A stretch of 64,000 nucleotides of DNA from an uncultured Prochlorococcus sp. (GCA_902538225.1 CACBEF010000001.1:62001-126000); one strand, 5' to 3'. Shown: positions 19,056 through 29,690, numbered from the stretch's first letter. Made by a program: numbers and translations. The notes: generated by a model not told the origin, from the sequence alone.

Positions 19056-20285
19056 TTATTTTGCATTAATCGCTAATAAGGCAGTGCCAAATGAAGTAGT
19101 TTTTTTACATGAAACTATTGGTATTTTGATAATTTTTTCTCTTATTTTCCTCCATTGTGGGTTTTTTGAACCTCCACCAATAGTAATAATTTTTTTTGGA
19201 AGTGAACCTGTTAGTTCGCCTAGTTTTTCCCATCCTTTCAACTCGATCTTGGCTAGCCCTTCGAATAATGCATGTAAATAAAGTGAGTCGCTTACTGGCC
19301 TTGGATAAAGTATCGGCTCTAAATTAGCATTATTAACAGGAAATCTCTCTCCTTTACTATTTAGAGGTAAAAGATTTAAAGAAGTATTTTTTGATGGATT
19401 AATTTGTCGACTGAGCTCCTTTATTTCTAAATCAGAAAAGAACTTAGACAAGATACCGCATCCTGAATTTGATGCTCCTCCACATATCCAATCGCCGCTT
19501 ACTCTATGAATTGTAATTCCCTGTTTTTTTATAGGGTTATCAATAATTTTTTTAACTACAATGGTTGTTCCTAAAACAGTAAGACCATCTTTTTTACCTA
19601 AACCTGCAGCTATTAAACCTGCATTAGAGTCAGTGGTTCCTGAGATTAATATTAATTTTTTATTCAAGTTAAATCTCTCTGCTAAATCAAAATTAACTTG
19701 TCCAAGAATTTCCCCACTTTTTATTATTTTCGGTAAACATTTTTGCCATGAAGTATTGAGATAGCTTTTTGGCCATGATTCTTTTTTTAGATCCCAACCA
19801 AGTTTTATATTATTACCTTCTTCTCCATGAGTCCAATCTTTTAACAACCAACCAGTGATCCAATCAGATTGATGACGTAAAAGTATATTTGGCCCATATT
19901 CATTAATTAGTTTTAATGCTTTAGCAAGACTACTGTATGGAGTTCTCAGATGATCTTCTCCAGAAGTTAGGGATTCAAGAAGGATCTTATTTTCGCTACA
20001 TGCTTGGTCATAAGGTATTGCTTCTCCTAGCGGTTCTCCTTGCAAATTTGATGCTGTTAAAGTTCCTGAGGTGCCGGAGATGGCCAATTTATTAAGATTA
20101 ATTTTCACCTCAATAGGTAAACTAGCTAAGAGATTCTCACAAGAATTTATCCAAGAATTTGGATTATTAAAGCTGCATGAATAAGGTACTGAATTTGAAT
20201 ATACTAATTTCTTATGAAAATTAATTATTGATATTCTTGCACCACTGGTTCCAAAATCTAACCCTCCATAAAAATTTTCAGGCAT
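19056..20285 (-). CDS. FGGY-family carbohydrate kinase
   Basis: This sugar kinase (409 aa, shorter than the about 490 of classic xylulokinase) has both ASKHA phosphate motifs: GGLDFGTSGARISI at the N-terminus and ISGTTDSNAGLIAAGLG near residue 216, plus the adenosine motif TIGGGSKNPQWRKI. The compact length resembles the plant/cyanobacterial D-ribulose or xylulose kinase group; the substrate is not certain. The start lies 17 bases downstream of the metK stop on the same strand. Confidence 0.85.
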   Translation of the reverse strand: MPENFYGGLDFGTSGARISIINFHKKLVYSNSVPYSCSFNNPNSWINSCENLLASLPIEVKINLNKLAISGTSGTLTASNLQGEPLGEAIPYDQACSENKILLESLTSGEDHLRTPYSSLAKALKLINEYGPNILLRHQSDWITGWLLKDWTHGEEGNNIKLGWDLKKESWPKSYLNTSWQKCLPKIIKSGEILGQVNFDLAERFNLNKKLILISGTTDSNAGLIAAGLGKKDGLTVLGTTIVVKKIIDNPIKKQGITIHRVSGDWICGGASNSGCGILSKFFSDLEIKELSRQINPSKNTSLNLLPLNSKGERFPVNNANLEPILYPRPVSDSLYLHALFEGLAKIELKGWEKLGELTGSLPKKIITIGGGSKNPQWRKIREKIIKIPIVSCKKTTSFGTALLAINAK

Positions 20286-20301
20286 AGAAAAAATTATTTT
20301 A

Positions 20302-21540
20302 TTAAAAAATCTTGGAAGCCTCTGCTAATTGGGCTGCTTTTTCTTCTACATTTTCCCATGGGAGCTCAAGATCTCTTCTGCCAAAATGTCCATAGGATGC
20401 AGTCTTTCTAAAAAATTTGCCTCCCATTTTTTTTGGTAGATTTCTTAAGTTAAATTCTTTTATTATTGCTGCGGGTCTTAAATCAAAGTGCTCTTTAATT
20501 AGCTCAGTCAAATTAGCTTGTGAAATAACACCTGTATCAAAAGTTTCCACGAGAATGGAAATTGGTTTTGCAACTCCAATAGCATAACTTAATTGTACTT
20601 CTGCTTTTTTTGCTAATTTTGCCTTAACTATGCTTTTAGCTACATAACGCGCTGCATAAGCGGCTGATCTATCTACTTTAGTGGGATCTTTACCAGAAAA
20701 TGCTCCTCCTCCGTGTCTTGCATATCCGCCATAAGTATCTACAATAATTTTTCTGCCAGTGAGCCCCGCATCTCCTTGTGGCCCTCCTACTACAAATTTT
20801 CCCGTTGGGTTGACTAGAAATCTTGTTTGGCTAATGCTTGGTTTGATTTCTAAATCTTCAGTGGCAGGAATTACAACATGTCTCCATAAATCTTCTTTTA
20901 TTCTTTGACGAATTTCTTCTTCTTTTATTATCCCATCTATCTCAGGATTATGTTGAGTTGAAATTAAAATTGTATTAATAGAAACTGGTAAACCTTTTTC
21001 GTAATCAATGCTTACTTGAGTTTTACCATCAGGTAGTAGATAATTAAGGACTTCTTCATGCCTCACTTTGGCAAGCTGAATGGCTAATCTATGAGCTAAG
21101 CTAATCGGTAAGGGCATTAATTCAGGCGTCTCATCGCACGCATAGCCGAACATTATGCCTTGATCACCAGCTCCGGTATTGTCTTCCAAATCATCGTTAA
21201 CATCATCTGCGTCATTTACTCCTTGTGAAATGTCTGGTGATTGCTCATCAAGTGCTACTAAAACAGCACAACTATTTGCATCAAAACCACCTGCTTTATA
21301 GCCTTCATATCCAATTTCTTTAATTACATTTCTAACAAGTTTTATGTAATCGACTTTTGCTTTTGAAGTTATTTCTCCAGTAAGTAAACAAAGACCAGTA
21401 TTGACAACAGTTTCGCATGCAACTCTGCTTTCTGGATCTTCTGTCAATAAAGCATCTAAAACAGCGTCACTAATTTGATCACATATTTTGTCCGGATGAC
21501 CTTCAGTTACGGATTCTGAAGTGAAAATGAAATCACTCAT
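20302..21540 (-). CDS. metK: S-adenosylmethionine synthetase
   Basis: MetK makes SAM from methionine and ATP. Signatures: [20 protein letters not shown] at the N-terminus, [12 protein letters not shown] (about 122-133), [18 protein letters not shown] and the C-terminal [11 protein letters not shown]. Length 412 aa is normal. I see no recognisable SAM riboswitch in the 137 bases upstream. The gene lies between rpsA and an FGGY kinase, all on the minus strand. Confidence 0.98.
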   Translation of the reverse strand: MSDFIFTSESVTEGHPDKICDQISDAVLDALLTEDPESRVACETVVNTGLCLLTGEITSKAKVDYIKLVRNVIKEIGYEGYKAGGFDANSCAVLVALDEQSPDISQGVNDADDVNDDLEDNTGAGDQGIMFGYACDETPELMPLPISLAHRLAIQLAKVRHEEVLNYLLPDGKTQVSIDYEKGLPVSINTILISTQHNPEIDGIIKEEEIRQRIKEDLWRHVVIPATEDLEIKPSISQTRFLVNPTGKFVVGGPQGDAGLTGRKIIVDTYGGYARHGGGAFSGKDPTKVDRSAAYAARYVAKSIVKAKLAKKAEVQLSYAIGVAKPISILVETFDTGVISQANLTELIKEHFDLRPAAIIKEFNLRNLPKKMGGKFFRKTASYGHFGRRDLELPWENVEEKAAQLAEASKIF

Positions 21541-21677
21541 TTACAAATAGTTTTAAAATTAAGGTGTATCCTAAATTAGATTATCGTTATAAATCAATTA
21601 TTGTAAATTAAATAATACTTGCACAAGGATAAATAGGCTTAAGTATTGATATCCCTAAACAAAATAAAAAAGTGAAT

Positions 21678-22769
21678 TTATACTGTTTCAGCTGAAGATG
21701 AGGGAATTTCTTCGTTATCGTCAGTTTGTTCAAATAGCATTTGTTTGTATTTTGCAGCCATTTCTTCAGCCTTACTAAAGACTTTTTGAGGGTCAGTTAG
21801 CATATCGCCTGGTTCAGGTTCAAGTGCTTTAGTAGATAATGAAATTCGTCCTCTTTCTGAATCTAGGTCAATTATCATAACTTTCATTTGGTCATTAACA
21901 TTTAAAACATTATGAGGAGTCTCAATATGTTCATGACTAATCTCAGAAATGTGCAATAGCCCACTAACTCCACCAATATCAATAAAGGCTCCATATGGTT
22001 TAATACCTTTTACAGAACCAACAACAACCTCGCCTACCTCAAGACGGTTCATTTTTTTCTCAACCAAAGCTCTTCTATGACTTAGTACTAATCTATTTCT
22101 CTCTTCATCCACTTCGAGAAATTTTAAAGGTAAATATTCACCTTCTAAGTCATCTTTAATTTTTCGAGCACTTATATGAGAGCCTGGAATAAAACCTCTC
22201 AAGCCTTCTACCCTCACAAGAGCTCCTCCTCTGTTTGTTGCAAAAACTTCAGAATATATAGTTGCATCTTCTTTTTGGAGTTGTCTTACTCTTTCCCATG
22301 CTCTTTGATATTCAATTCTTCTAATGGAGAGTGCTAATTGGCCATCTTCATTTTCTTCGCTCATTATGAAAAATTCTCTACTTTCTGAAGGTTGTAAAAC
22401 ATCGTTAAGTCCTTCTACTCTATTTATTGAGACCTCCTGAACAGGCATAAAAGCAGCTGTTTTTGCCCCTATATCTATCATGGCCCCTTTGGGCTCTAGA
22501 GCAAAAACGGTACCTTTAACTAGATCGCCAGGCTTAAAGTTATAGTCATACTTACCCAAAAGTGATGCAAATTCTTCTTGTGTGAATCCTGCGTTCTCAA
22601 AATCCGTATTTGTTCTGCTAGAGGAAGAATCTGCTGAAGGGATATCGCTCTTCTCGAATGATAAATCTTCCTCATTTTGGGATGCTGAATCATTGTTTAA
22701 CTCAGACGAATTTTTAATTTCTTGATCCTCAGAAAGTTCTTTAATGGTTTGGGAAGAATTTTCGTTCAT
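21678..22769 (-). CDS. rpsA: 30S ribosomal protein S1
   Basis: This 363-aa cyanobacterial-length S1 has three S1 RNA-binding domains: about 95-165 (KPGDLVKGTVFALEPKGAMIDIG), 180-250, and 263-335 (EVVVGSVKGIKPYGAFIDIG ending ISLSTKALE). The N-terminal 70 residues are a Ser/Glu-rich low-complexity extension. E. coli S1 has six domains; three is normal in cyanobacteria and plastids. Confidence 0.95.
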   Translation of the reverse strand: MNENSSQTIKELSEDQEIKNSSELNNDSASQNEEDLSFEKSDIPSADSSSSRTNTDFENAGFTQEEFASLLGKYDYNFKPGDLVKGTVFALEPKGAMIDIGAKTAAFMPVQEVSINRVEGLNDVLQPSESREFFIMSEENEDGQLALSIRRIEYQRAWERVRQLQKEDATIYSEVFATNRGGALVRVEGLRGFIPGSHISARKIKDDLEGEYLPLKFLEVDEERNRLVLSHRRALVEKKMNRLEVGEVVVGSVKGIKPYGAFIDIGGVSGLLHISEISHEHIETPHNVLNVNDQMKVMIIDLDSERGRISLSTKALEPEPGDMLTDPQKVFSKAEEMAAKYKQMLFEQTDDNEEIPSSSAETV

Positions 22770-22878
22770 TTGTTGTATCGCAGACTACCTAAGGTAGTTA
22801 GAAAGGAATGCTACTAGCCTGCAAACCAATAGCAAAAAACATTTGTGATATGTATTCTACACTTTAAGATGCTGTATT

Positions 22879-23358
22879 TTATGAAATTGAAGCTAATTGG
22901 TTTTTAGAACTTCCCTTTAGAGATTCAAGAGTAGAAATAAAATCTTTTACCCCATTAAATTTTCTGTAAACTGAGGCGTATCTTATATAAGCGACCTCGT
23001 TTTCTTTCCTAAGATTTTTAAGTATTAATTCTCCGATATGTGAAGACTTGATATCTTTATTAGAGTCTTGTACGATTTGCGATTCAATTCCATCTACGAA
23101 ATTAATAATGGCTTCACTACTGAAGTTAGTCTTTTCGCAAGCTCTTGATATACCAGTAAATAGTTTTTGTTTATCAAATAATTCTCTGCCGCCATCTTTT
23201 TTTATAACTGAAACTGGCATTGATTCCACTCTTTCGTAAGTTGTAAATCTAAAGCTGCAATTTAAGCACTCCCTTCTTCTTCGAACACTTTTACCACTAT
23301 CCGCAGATCTTGATTCCAAAACTCTGCTATCTGTGTTTTGACAGGTTGGACACTGCAT
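22879..23358 (-). CDS. nrdR: Transcriptional repressor NrdR
   Basis: This zinc-ribbon plus ATP-cone regulator of ribonucleotide reductase genes shows [15 protein letters not shown] and [18 protein letters not shown] (four zinc cysteines), then an ATP-cone domain ([16 protein letters not shown]). I chose the start at 23358 (MQCPTCQ, 159 aa) because it matches the family; an in-frame upstream start would add eight atypical residues. No nrd gene is in the window. Confidence 0.94.
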   Translation of the reverse strand: MQCPTCQNTDSRVLESRSADSGKSVRRRRECLNCSFRFTTYERVESMPVSVIKKDGGRELFDKQKLFTGISRACEKTNFSSEAIINFVDGIESQIVQDSNKDIKSSHIGELILKNLRKENEVAYIRYASVYRKFNGVKDFISTLESLKGSSKNQLASIS

Positions 23359-23420
23359 GTGGTGAAATAAGCTGCACTTCAACTCTAATAGTAGAGTAAT
23401 ATCTTAATTATGAAAAGTAA

Positions 23421-23452
23421 AAAAAAAACCTCTTTAACAAGAGGTTTTTTTT
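23421..23452 (-). terminator. Terminator of psbB-psbT
   Basis: An 11-base-pair stem (AAAAACCTCTT / AAGAGGTTTTT) with a four-base loop is flanked by A- and T-runs on both sides. It lies 7 bases past the psbT stop and upstream of nrdR, so it insulates nrdR from the strongly expressed psb genes. Confidence 0.9.
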
Positions 23453-23458
23453 CTTAGT

Positions 23459-23557
23459 TCATTTTCTATCAAATTTAGGTGGGTCTCTAAAGGCGACAGC
23501 AAAGAATAAGGTAACAACTGCGAGAGTTAAAATAAGAACGTAAGCAAAAGCTTCCAT
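23459..23557 (-). CDS. psbT: Photosystem II protein T
   Basis: This is a 32-residue one-helix PSII dimer-interface peptide, [15 protein letters not shown] at the start and [14 protein letters not shown] at the end, a textbook PsbT. It begins 30 bases after the psbB stop and is co-transcribed with it. Confidence 0.97.
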   Translation of the reverse strand: MEAFAYVLILTLAVVTLFFAVAFRDPPKFDRK

Positions 23558-23587
23558 AAGATTAAAGATTAAGTAATAAAGTTTAGT

Positions 23588-25111
23588 TTAAACCCTTCCT
23601 GGGATTCTTCTTGTGGTTTCGTCACCAAGCTTCTTGAATAAACCAAATTCAACTTGGTCGCCAATCTCAGCATCAATACCTGCAAAGGAATTTCTGTAAA
23701 GAGTTCTTGAAGCGTGCCACCAGTGGCCAAACAAGAATAGCAATCCGAAACATAAATGTGCGTATGTAAACCACGCTCTTGGTGAGCTTCGAAATACGCC
23801 GTCGGATTTATAAGTCTCTCTGTCAAACTTGAAGGCCTCTCCAAGTTGAGCCTTTCTAGCTAATCTTTTAACTACTGCAGGATCAGTAAATGTTTGACCA
23901 TTAAGATCTCCTCCATAGATAGTTGCAGTAATTCCAGTTTGTTCAAATGAATACTTTGCTTCAGCTCTTCTAAATGGAATATCTGCTCTTACATTACCCT
24001 CTTTGTCTTCAAGGATGACAGGAAAGTTTTCAAAGAAATTAGGTATTCTTCTAACTTCTAATTCGTTACCTTCTTTGTCTTGAAAAGCAATATGACCTTG
24101 CCAACCAGTTGGTAAGCCATCTCCATTAACAAGAGCTCCAACTCTGAATAGGCCACCTTTTGCAGGACTATTCCCAACATAATCATAGAAGGCTAGTTTC
24201 TCTGGAATCGATGCATATGCCTCTTCTTTAGTGGCACCTTCATCAATAGCAGCTTGAACTCTTCTATTGATTTCAGTTTTGAAATATCCGGAATCCCATT
24301 GATATCTGGTGGGACCAAATAATTCGACTGGTGTTGTCGCTGAACCGTACCACATTGTTCCTGCAACAACGAAAGAAACAAATAAAACAGCAGCTAGTGC
24401 GCTAGCTAAAACTCCTTCAAGACTTCCAAGTTTTAATGCTCGATAAAGTCTTTCTCCAGGTCTATTGGTAATGTGAAAAATTCCTCCAATAATACCCATA
24501 AGTCCAGCAGCAATATGATTAGCAACAATTCCTCCCGGATTAAAGGGGTTAAATCCTTCTACTCCCCAGGAAGGGGCTACTGGCTCTACATGGCCAGTTA
24601 AACCATAAGGATCTGAAACCCAAATCCCCACGTTTGCACAATGAAAAGCTCCAAAACCAAAGCATGTAAGTCCAGCTAGGAGAAGGTGAATTCCAAATAT
24701 TCTTGGCAAATCAAGAGCAGGCTCACCAGTTCTTGAATCTTCCCATAGATCCAGATCCCAATATGTCCAATGCCAGATGGAAGCCAACATCAATAGTCCA
24801 CTGAATACTATGTGTGCTGCTGCAACACCTTCAAAACTCCAGAATCCAGGATCAACTCCTGTAGCACCTGTAATATCCCATCCGTTCCAACTACTTGTGA
24901 TACCAAGTCTTGCCATGAAAGGCATAACGTACATCCCCTGTCTCCACATTGGATTGAGAACAGCATCAGAAGGATCAAAAATGGCTAATTCATAAAGAGC
25001 CATAGAACCGGCCCAGCCGGCTAATAATGCAGTATGCATAAGATGCACAGCGAGTAGTCGACCTGGGTCATTAATAACTACCGTGTGAACTCGATACCAA
25101 GGCAATCCCAT
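23588..25111 (-). CDS. psbB: Photosystem II CP47 chlorophyll apoprotein
   Basis: This is a core antenna protein of PSII with six membrane helices and a large luminal loop between helices five and six. Recognised by [38 protein letters not shown], and the last helix with [23 protein letters not shown]. Chlorophyll-ligand histidines occur in each helix. Length 507 aa is normal. A 222-base divergent spacer separates it from the ferredoxin gene and must hold its promoter. Confidence 0.99.
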   Translation of the reverse strand: MGLPWYRVHTVVINDPGRLLAVHLMHTALLAGWAGSMALYELAIFDPSDAVLNPMWRQGMYVMPFMARLGITSSWNGWDITGATGVDPGFWSFEGVAAAHIVFSGLLMLASIWHWTYWDLDLWEDSRTGEPALDLPRIFGIHLLLAGLTCFGFGAFHCANVGIWVSDPYGLTGHVEPVAPSWGVEGFNPFNPGGIVANHIAAGLMGIIGGIFHITNRPGERLYRALKLGSLEGVLASALAAVLFVSFVVAGTMWYGSATTPVELFGPTRYQWDSGYFKTEINRRVQAAIDEGATKEEAYASIPEKLAFYDYVGNSPAKGGLFRVGALVNGDGLPTGWQGHIAFQDKEGNELEVRRIPNFFENFPVILEDKEGNVRADIPFRRAEAKYSFEQTGITATIYGGDLNGQTFTDPAVVKRLARKAQLGEAFKFDRETYKSDGVFRSSPRAWFTYAHLCFGLLFLFGHWWHASRTLYRNSFAGIDAEIGDQVEFGLFKKLGDETTRRIPGRV

Positions 25112-25333
25112 CGGTTAATTTCTAGTAACTATGCTGAATAAACAGCTAAACATCATGATAGTAAGGGTTTTTTAGTCTTTGAGGGATTTTTGTAAATAAA
25201 TTTATTTTCATGAAAAAATTGGGCAAATCAATTTGCAGGACTGAATTTACAAGGAATTTTTAGCTAAAAATTGTTAATATTTTGGTCACAATTCTCAAAG
25301 TAAAACGCCAAAATAAGAAAAATAACTAAAAAA

Positions 25334-25696
25334 ATGGCAACTATCAGATTTATCCGTGAGGATTTAGAGGTCCAATGTAATCCTGGTGAAAATTTAAGGG
25401 AATTGGTAATGAAAGAAAACTTACAACTCTATGGTTTAAAAGGTATTTTAGGAAATTGCGGAGGGGCAGGACAATGCAGTACTTGTTTTATTTCGGTTGA
25501 AGGTGGAAACAAAAATTCTTTGAGCCCTCTTACATCTGTTGAAGAAGAAAAACTCAAAAATCGACCAGAAAATTGGCGACTTGCATGCCAAACATTGATA
25601 AAATCCTCTTCAGTAATTTTAACAAAACCACAATCCCCACCACCCAATTTGGAAGAACTAAAAAAAATTAGTGAAAATAAAAAATTACCTCGCTAA
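25334..25696 (+). CDS. 2Fe-2S ferredoxin (adrenodoxin-like spacing)
   Basis: This 120-aa ferredoxin has cluster cysteines at 42, 48, 51 (NCGGAGQCSTC) and 85 (RLACQ). The C-x5-C-x2-C spacing is that of adrenodoxin/thermophilic-type rather than photosynthetic PetF (C-x4-C-x2-C). A Pro/Lys-rich tail follows the fold. The partner is unknown; its position between psbB and psbM hints at a photosynthesis-related role, but that is inference. Confidence 0.88.
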   Translation: MATIRFIREDLEVQCNPGENLRELVMKENLQLYGLKGILGNCGGAGQCSTCFISVEGGNKNSLSPLTSVEEEKLKNRPENWRLACQTLIKSSSVILTKPQSPPPNLEELKKISENKKLPR

Positions 25697-25800
25697 ATTG
25701 TTTAAGACTGTTAATCAGTTTATAAAATTTGTTTATTTTTCCACTTTATTCCAAGTTATGTGTCTATAGTCTTATTACCTAATATAGAACTACTAATTAA

Positions 25801-25953
25801 ATGGAAACAACTAACTTTGGATTCGTAGCTAGTCTTTTATTTGTAGGGGTGCCAACAATATTCCTTATAGGTTTATTTATCTCTACTCAAGATGGAGAAA
25901 AATCAAGTTTCTACTCTGACTCTAGTAAAGGTAGGCTTGGCCCAAAAAGATAA
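25801..25953 (+). CDS. psbM: Photosystem II protein M
   Basis: This 50-residue one-helix PSII peptide has METTNFGFVASLLFVGVPT and FLIGLFISTQDGEKSSFYS matching PsbM. The Lys/Arg-rich tail (KGRLGPKR) is longer than in plastid PsbM (34 aa), as in marine cyanobacteria. It lies 11 bases upstream of prmC. Confidence 0.95.
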   Translation: METTNFGFVASLLFVGVPTIFLIGLFISTQDGEKSSFYSDSSKGRLGPKR

Positions 25954-25964
25954 TGCTTTAATAA

Positions 25965-26834
25965 ATGCTCAGCATTTCTTTAGAAGAATTTTTATTTTGG
26001 AAAAAAAAGCAACTTTCTAAAGGCGGCGATCAAGAATCTCTTGCTTTTTTACTTGATTGCGTAGGCGGTATATCGACTAGTGATCTAAACCTGATATGTA
26101 TAAATCCAAATGTAAAATTACATTTAAAACAAAACTTAGAATTTTTAGAGTCTATTTGGAACGAACATTTATTAAAATCTTGCCCAATTCAATATCTCTG
26201 TGGAATAACTTTTTGGAGAGACTTAAAATTAAAAGTTTCAAATAAAGTACTCATTCCCAGACCAGAAACAGAAATAATAGTTGATATAGTCAGCAAATTA
26301 TTTAGAGAGAAGTCAGAAAAATTTTTTTTTGTTGAATTAGGAACTGGATCAGGAGCTATAAGTATTGCTTTGGCATTGGCTTATCCATTCAGCGACGGAG
26401 TAGCAACTGATATAGATCAAGATGCATTAGAAATAGCTACAAAAAATTTTATAAATTCTTCTAAACAATCAAATTTGAAATTTTATTGTGGAAATTGGTG
26501 GTCACCTCTTGAGAGTTTTAAAGGAAAATTAGACCTTGCTATTTCAAACCCGCCATATATTCCTAAAGATACTTATGAAAAATTACCCAAAGAAGTTAAA
26601 AATTTTGAACCTAAAGTTGCTTTATTAGGTGGCGAAGATGGTTTAAAACACATTAGGGAAATAATACAAAAAGCACCATTATTCTTAAAAGAGAAGGGCT
26701 GGCTAATTTTAGAGAATCATTTTGATCAAGGCGAAAAAGTAAAACAACTTCTTATTAATAATAAATTTACATCAATAGAAATTGTGAAAGATCTTTCAGG
26801 TATTGGTAGGTTTACTATTGGAAGATATAAATAA
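25965..26834 (+). CDS. prmC: Release factor glutamine methyltransferase
   Basis: PrmC (HemK) methylates the glutamine of the GGQ motif in release factors RF1/RF2. The N-terminal helical domain is followed by a Rossmann methyltransferase: VLIPRPETE, VELGTGSGAISIALA (SAM loop) and the catalytic SNPPYIP, then LLGGEDGL. Length 289 aa is standard. It lies directly upstream of tsaC, also a translation-fidelity gene. Confidence 0.94.
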   Translation: MLSISLEEFLFWKKKQLSKGGDQESLAFLLDCVGGISTSDLNLICINPNVKLHLKQNLEFLESIWNEHLLKSCPIQYLCGITFWRDLKLKVSNKVLIPRPETEIIVDIVSKLFREKSEKFFFVELGTGSGAISIALALAYPFSDGVATDIDQDALEIATKNFINSSKQSNLKFYCGNWWSPLESFKGKLDLAISNPPYIPKDTYEKLPKEVKNFEPKVALLGGEDGLKHIREIIQKAPLFLKEKGWLILENHFDQGEKVKQLLINNKFTSIEIVKDLSGIGRFTIGRYK

Positions 26835-26857
26835 ATTATTACAGGTTCATAATTTAA

Positions 26858-27439
26858 ATGAATTTAGTAGACTGCAAATCCGCTTTGAAATCTCTTAAAA
26901 GTGGTTTACCTATAATCTTCCCAACTGACACATTACCTGCGATTGGATGTTTGCCAAAATTTTCAAATATTATTTATGAGTTTAAAAAAAGAGATAGAGA
27001 TAAACCTTTAATTCTTATGGGATCAGAACATAAACAATTAATTGATTATGTTCACGAATCAGCTAAAGAAGATTACGAAAATATAGCTTCAAAATATTGG
27101 CCTGGAGCTCTGACAATGGTTATTCCTGCTGCAGAAAAGCAGACTAAAATCCTCACAAGCAATAATCTTACTCTTGGTTTGAGGATTCCAAATTCATATA
27201 TGGCTCAATCTCTCATGAGAGAAACAGGCCCATTATTAACTTCAAGTGCAAATATTTCAGGTTTTAAAGGATCAACTACAGTTGAAGGTATTGCGCTAGA
27301 TTTCCCTTCTGTAAAAATTTTAGGTCCTATCCCTTGGGGAAAAAGAAGTGGAAAAGCTAGTACTATTATATTTTGGAAGAAAAGTGGAGATTGGAGACTG
27401 ATTAGAGAAGGAGAAGTATTAGTTAGGGAATTGTATTAA
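26858..27439 (+). CDS. tsaC: Threonylcarbamoyl-AMP synthase
   Basis: This YrdC/Sua5-family enzyme makes threonylcarbamoyl-AMP for t6A37 of ANN-decoding tRNAs. Motifs: PTDTLPAIGC, KKRDRDKPLILM, LRIPN and TSSANISG. At 193 aa it is the short TsaC form without the Sua5 domain. Its stop overlaps the ATG of the next small gene (TAATG). Confidence 0.92.
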   Translation: MNLVDCKSALKSLKSGLPIIFPTDTLPAIGCLPKFSNIIYEFKKRDRDKPLILMGSEHKQLIDYVHESAKEDYENIASKYWPGALTMVIPAAEKQTKILTSNNLTLGLRIPNSYMAQSLMRETGPLLTSSANISGFKGSTTVEGIALDFPSVKILGPIPWGKRSGKASTIIFWKKSGDWRLIREGEVLVRELY

Positions 27440-27606
27440 TGTTTTTATTATTATTTTTTGTTTTATTAATTCAATTTTTTACTTATTGGATATTTGAACC
27501 ACTTGCATCTTTTTTAGAGTATGTTCTCGAAATTAGATTTTTTCCTATTATTGCTCTGATAGGTTTAGTCTTTTTATTTTCAGCAAAGAATATTGAACAG
27601 AATTAA
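27439..27606 (+). CDS. Small membrane peptide coupled to tsaC
   Basis: A 55-residue peptide with two hydrophobic segments (about 2-19 and 33-48, FFPIIALIGLVFLFSA) starts within the tsaC stop codon, so translation is probably coupled. Unrecognised. It ends 11 bases before the 3' end of the convergent tRNA-Thr. Confidence 0.6.
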   Translation: MFLLLFFVLLIQFFTYWIFEPLASFLEYVLEIRFFPIIALIGLVFLFSAKNIEQN

Positions 27607-27617
27607 ATAAATCAAAA

Positions 27618-27689
27618 TGCCGGCTAACAGATTTGAACTGATGACCTTCGCTTTACAAAAGCGCTGCTCTACCGCTGAGCTAAGCCGGC
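27618..27689 (-). tRNA. trnT: tRNA-Thr (TGT)
   Basis: A 72-base cloverleaf: acceptor GCCGGCT paired with AGCCGGC, D arm TAGCTCAGCGGTAGAGCA, anticodon loop TTTGTAA giving TGT, T arm with GTTCAAATC. The anticodon stem (GCGCT/AGCGA) has one end mismatch. CCA is not encoded. Confidence 0.94.
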
Positions 27690-27753
27690 AATCTCTTCAT
27701 CTTACAATTAGGGAGGGTCAATTATCAGTATTTTTTTGCTTTTTTTAAATTTA

Positions 27754-28089
27754 TTACTTTTTGATATCTTTATTAGCTTTATCAGTTTTATCAGTTTTTT
27801 TGAATTTTATTTCTCCTGAAATAGTTCTTTTGATTGGTAAATTTGCAACTAATGCAGTCATTCTATCCTCAGTCTCTAAACTTACTGCCACCTCTTCAAA
27901 ATCAATTTCAACATATTTAGCAACAACATCAAGAATCTCTTTCCTCATTTTATCTAAAAGATCAGTTGTTAAAGAACTCATATCAACTCTGTCATGAGCA
28001 AGTACAAGTTGTAATCGTTCTCTAGCTGTATTTGCACTAGAGGTTTCTCTGCCTAGTAATTTATTTATAAGATCTCTGAGAGTCATCAT
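27754..28089 (-). CDS. minE: Cell division topological specificity factor MinE
   Basis: MinE stimulates MinD ATPase and confines division to midcell. It has the N-terminal amphipathic anchor ([12 protein letters not shown]), the MinD-stimulating helix [13 protein letters not shown] and the beta-rich dimer domain. At 111 aa it is longer than E. coli MinE because of a Lys/Asp-rich tail repeating TDK. It is last in the minC-D-E order, 1 base after minD. Confidence 0.95.
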   Translation of the reverse strand: MMTLRDLINKLLGRETSSANTARERLQLVLAHDRVDMSSLTTDLLDKMRKEILDVVAKYVEIDFEEVAVSLETEDRMTALVANLPIKRTISGEIKFKKTDKTDKANKDIKK

Positions 28090-28090
28090 T

Positions 28091-28906
28091 TTAAAAAACC
28101 TTTGTTTGCATTAATCTCATGAATTTATCTTTAAGACTTTTGCCTTCTTTTTTTGGATCGATAATTGGAACATCTTTATTTGTAAGTCTTTGAGAAACAT
28201 TCAAATAACATTTTTTTGCAGGAGATCTACTATCTGAAAGTGTTAGTGGCTCTCCTCTATTTGTACTTATTATTACCTGTTCATCTTCTAAAACAATACC
28301 TAATAAAGGCAAAGAAAGGATCCCTTGAACATCTTCGATGGATAACATTTCTTGACTAGCCATCATGTTAGGGCGAACTCTATTAATTACGAGTTGGATA
28401 GGCTCAATATCTGAAGTATTAAGAATACCTATTACTCTATCTGCATCTCGAACAGCGGATAATTCTGGGTTAGTAACAACAATAGCTTCTTTACAGGCTG
28501 CAAGAGCATTTTTAAAGCCATCTTCTACACCAGCAGGACAATCTACTAAGACAAAATCAAAGTTCTCACTTAGTAGCTCACTAATTTTTTTCATATCTTC
28601 GGGCTTCATCCAATCCAACATCCTTGGATCTCCAGCAGGTAGAAGAGCTAAATTAGGTTCCTTCTTATGTCTAACCAACGCTTGGTCAAGACGACAATTC
28701 TTATCTAAAACATCTTGAGCCGTATAAATGATGCGATTTTCTAGTCCTAAAAGAAGATCTAAATTTCTTAAGCCAAAATCGGCATCTAATACAGCAGTTG
28801 TTGCTCCGCTATTAGCAAGTGCTATGCCTAGGTTTGCAGTTAAAGTTGTTTTACCAACCCCCCCTTTGCCTGAACAAATTAATATTGTGCGAGTAATCTT
28901 CCCCAC
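28091..28906 (-). CDS. minD: Septum site-determining ATPase MinD
   Basis: This deviant-Walker ATPase binds membranes and recruits MinC. Walker A' is [17 protein letters not shown] (both lysines present); further motifs are [19 protein letters not shown] and a C-terminal amphipathic membrane-targeting helix ([11 protein letters not shown]). Length 271 aa is standard. It lies between minC (111-base gap) and minE. Confidence 0.97.
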   Translation of the reverse strand: MGKITRTILICSGKGGVGKTTLTANLGIALANSGATTAVLDADFGLRNLDLLLGLENRIIYTAQDVLDKNCRLDQALVRHKKEPNLALLPAGDPRMLDWMKPEDMKKISELLSENFDFVLVDCPAGVEDGFKNALAACKEAIVVTNPELSAVRDADRVIGILNTSDIEPIQLVINRVRPNMMASQEMLSIEDVQGILSLPLLGIVLEDEQVIISTNRGEPLTLSDSRSPAKKCYLNVSQRLTNKDVPIIDPKKEGKSLKDKFMRLMQTKVF

Positions 28907-29017
28907 GATTTTTGAGATTTTACAAATAATAAAGCCACTTGCAGAAAGTTAAATATTTTAAAGATTAAGTAATTCTTAAATTTATCTAGTTTGAATTAAT
29001 TTATTGCAAATTATTGA

Positions 29018-29680
29018 TTAATTTTTTTTTTCGATTATGTGTGGTTTGATAATTATCGTTTTTTTATCTATTACCGCAATTTCTGGATAACAATTTTTGG
29101 GCTTATCCTTTGGTCCAACAGCTATCACATCTGCAATTCTTAACTGTAGAGGGTTTAGATAAAGTGATGCAATAGAGGCATTTTTATTTCCACTTTTCCC
29201 TGCGAAAGCAATCCCTAGTAATTTGCCCCAAACGTAAATATTTTTCTTGGCGGAAACTATTGCTCCTGGATTAACGTCTCCAATAATGCATAGGTTTCCA
29301 TTTGAAGATATTCTTTCACCCGATCGAACTGTTCCTTTGTGAAGAATATCGTCTTTCTTTTTTGAATTGAATAATAGTAACTTATTTTTAATCTCTTGCT
29401 CTTTTATAAAAGCTGAATCTATTTTTAAAGACTTTCCACTTAATATTGTATCTCTATTATTTGAGTAAATGCATAAGGAATAAATATTAATTTTATCAAA
29501 ATGATTTTTTAATTTTGATAATTGATGAGAACTTATTGATTCATTTACTGCAAAAATTTTTGCTTCTAAAGGTTCCTTGAAAGAAGAAAAACTTTTGAAA
29601 GTCTCATGGATATTATCTAAATCTAACAAAGAAAATATTTCTAAATATTTACTTTTAGTGTTTTTTAAAACGATTTCCAT
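29018..29680 (-). CDS. minC: Septum site-determining protein MinC
   Basis: MinC is the FtsZ inhibitor of the Min system. The C-terminal beta-helix domain is clear (VRSGERISSNGNLCIIGDVNPGA, VWGKLLGIAFAG, LRIADV). The N-terminal FtsZ-interacting part is divergent. 220 aa is normal. It is upstream of minD on the same strand. Confidence 0.93.
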   Translation of the reverse strand: MEIVLKNTKSKYLEIFSLLDLDNIHETFKSFSSFKEPLEAKIFAVNESISSHQLSKLKNHFDKINIYSLCIYSNNRDTILSGKSLKIDSAFIKEQEIKNKLLLFNSKKKDDILHKGTVRSGERISSNGNLCIIGDVNPGAIVSAKKNIYVWGKLLGIAFAGKSGNKNASIASLYLNPLQLRIADVIAVGPKDKPKNCYPEIAVIDKKTIIIKPHIIEKKN

Positions 29681-29690
29681 TGAATTAAAT

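Noticed and set aside
21541..21677. SAM riboswitch upstream of metK
   Set aside because: No conserved SAM-I, SAM-II or SAM/SAH core was recognised in the 137-base spacer.
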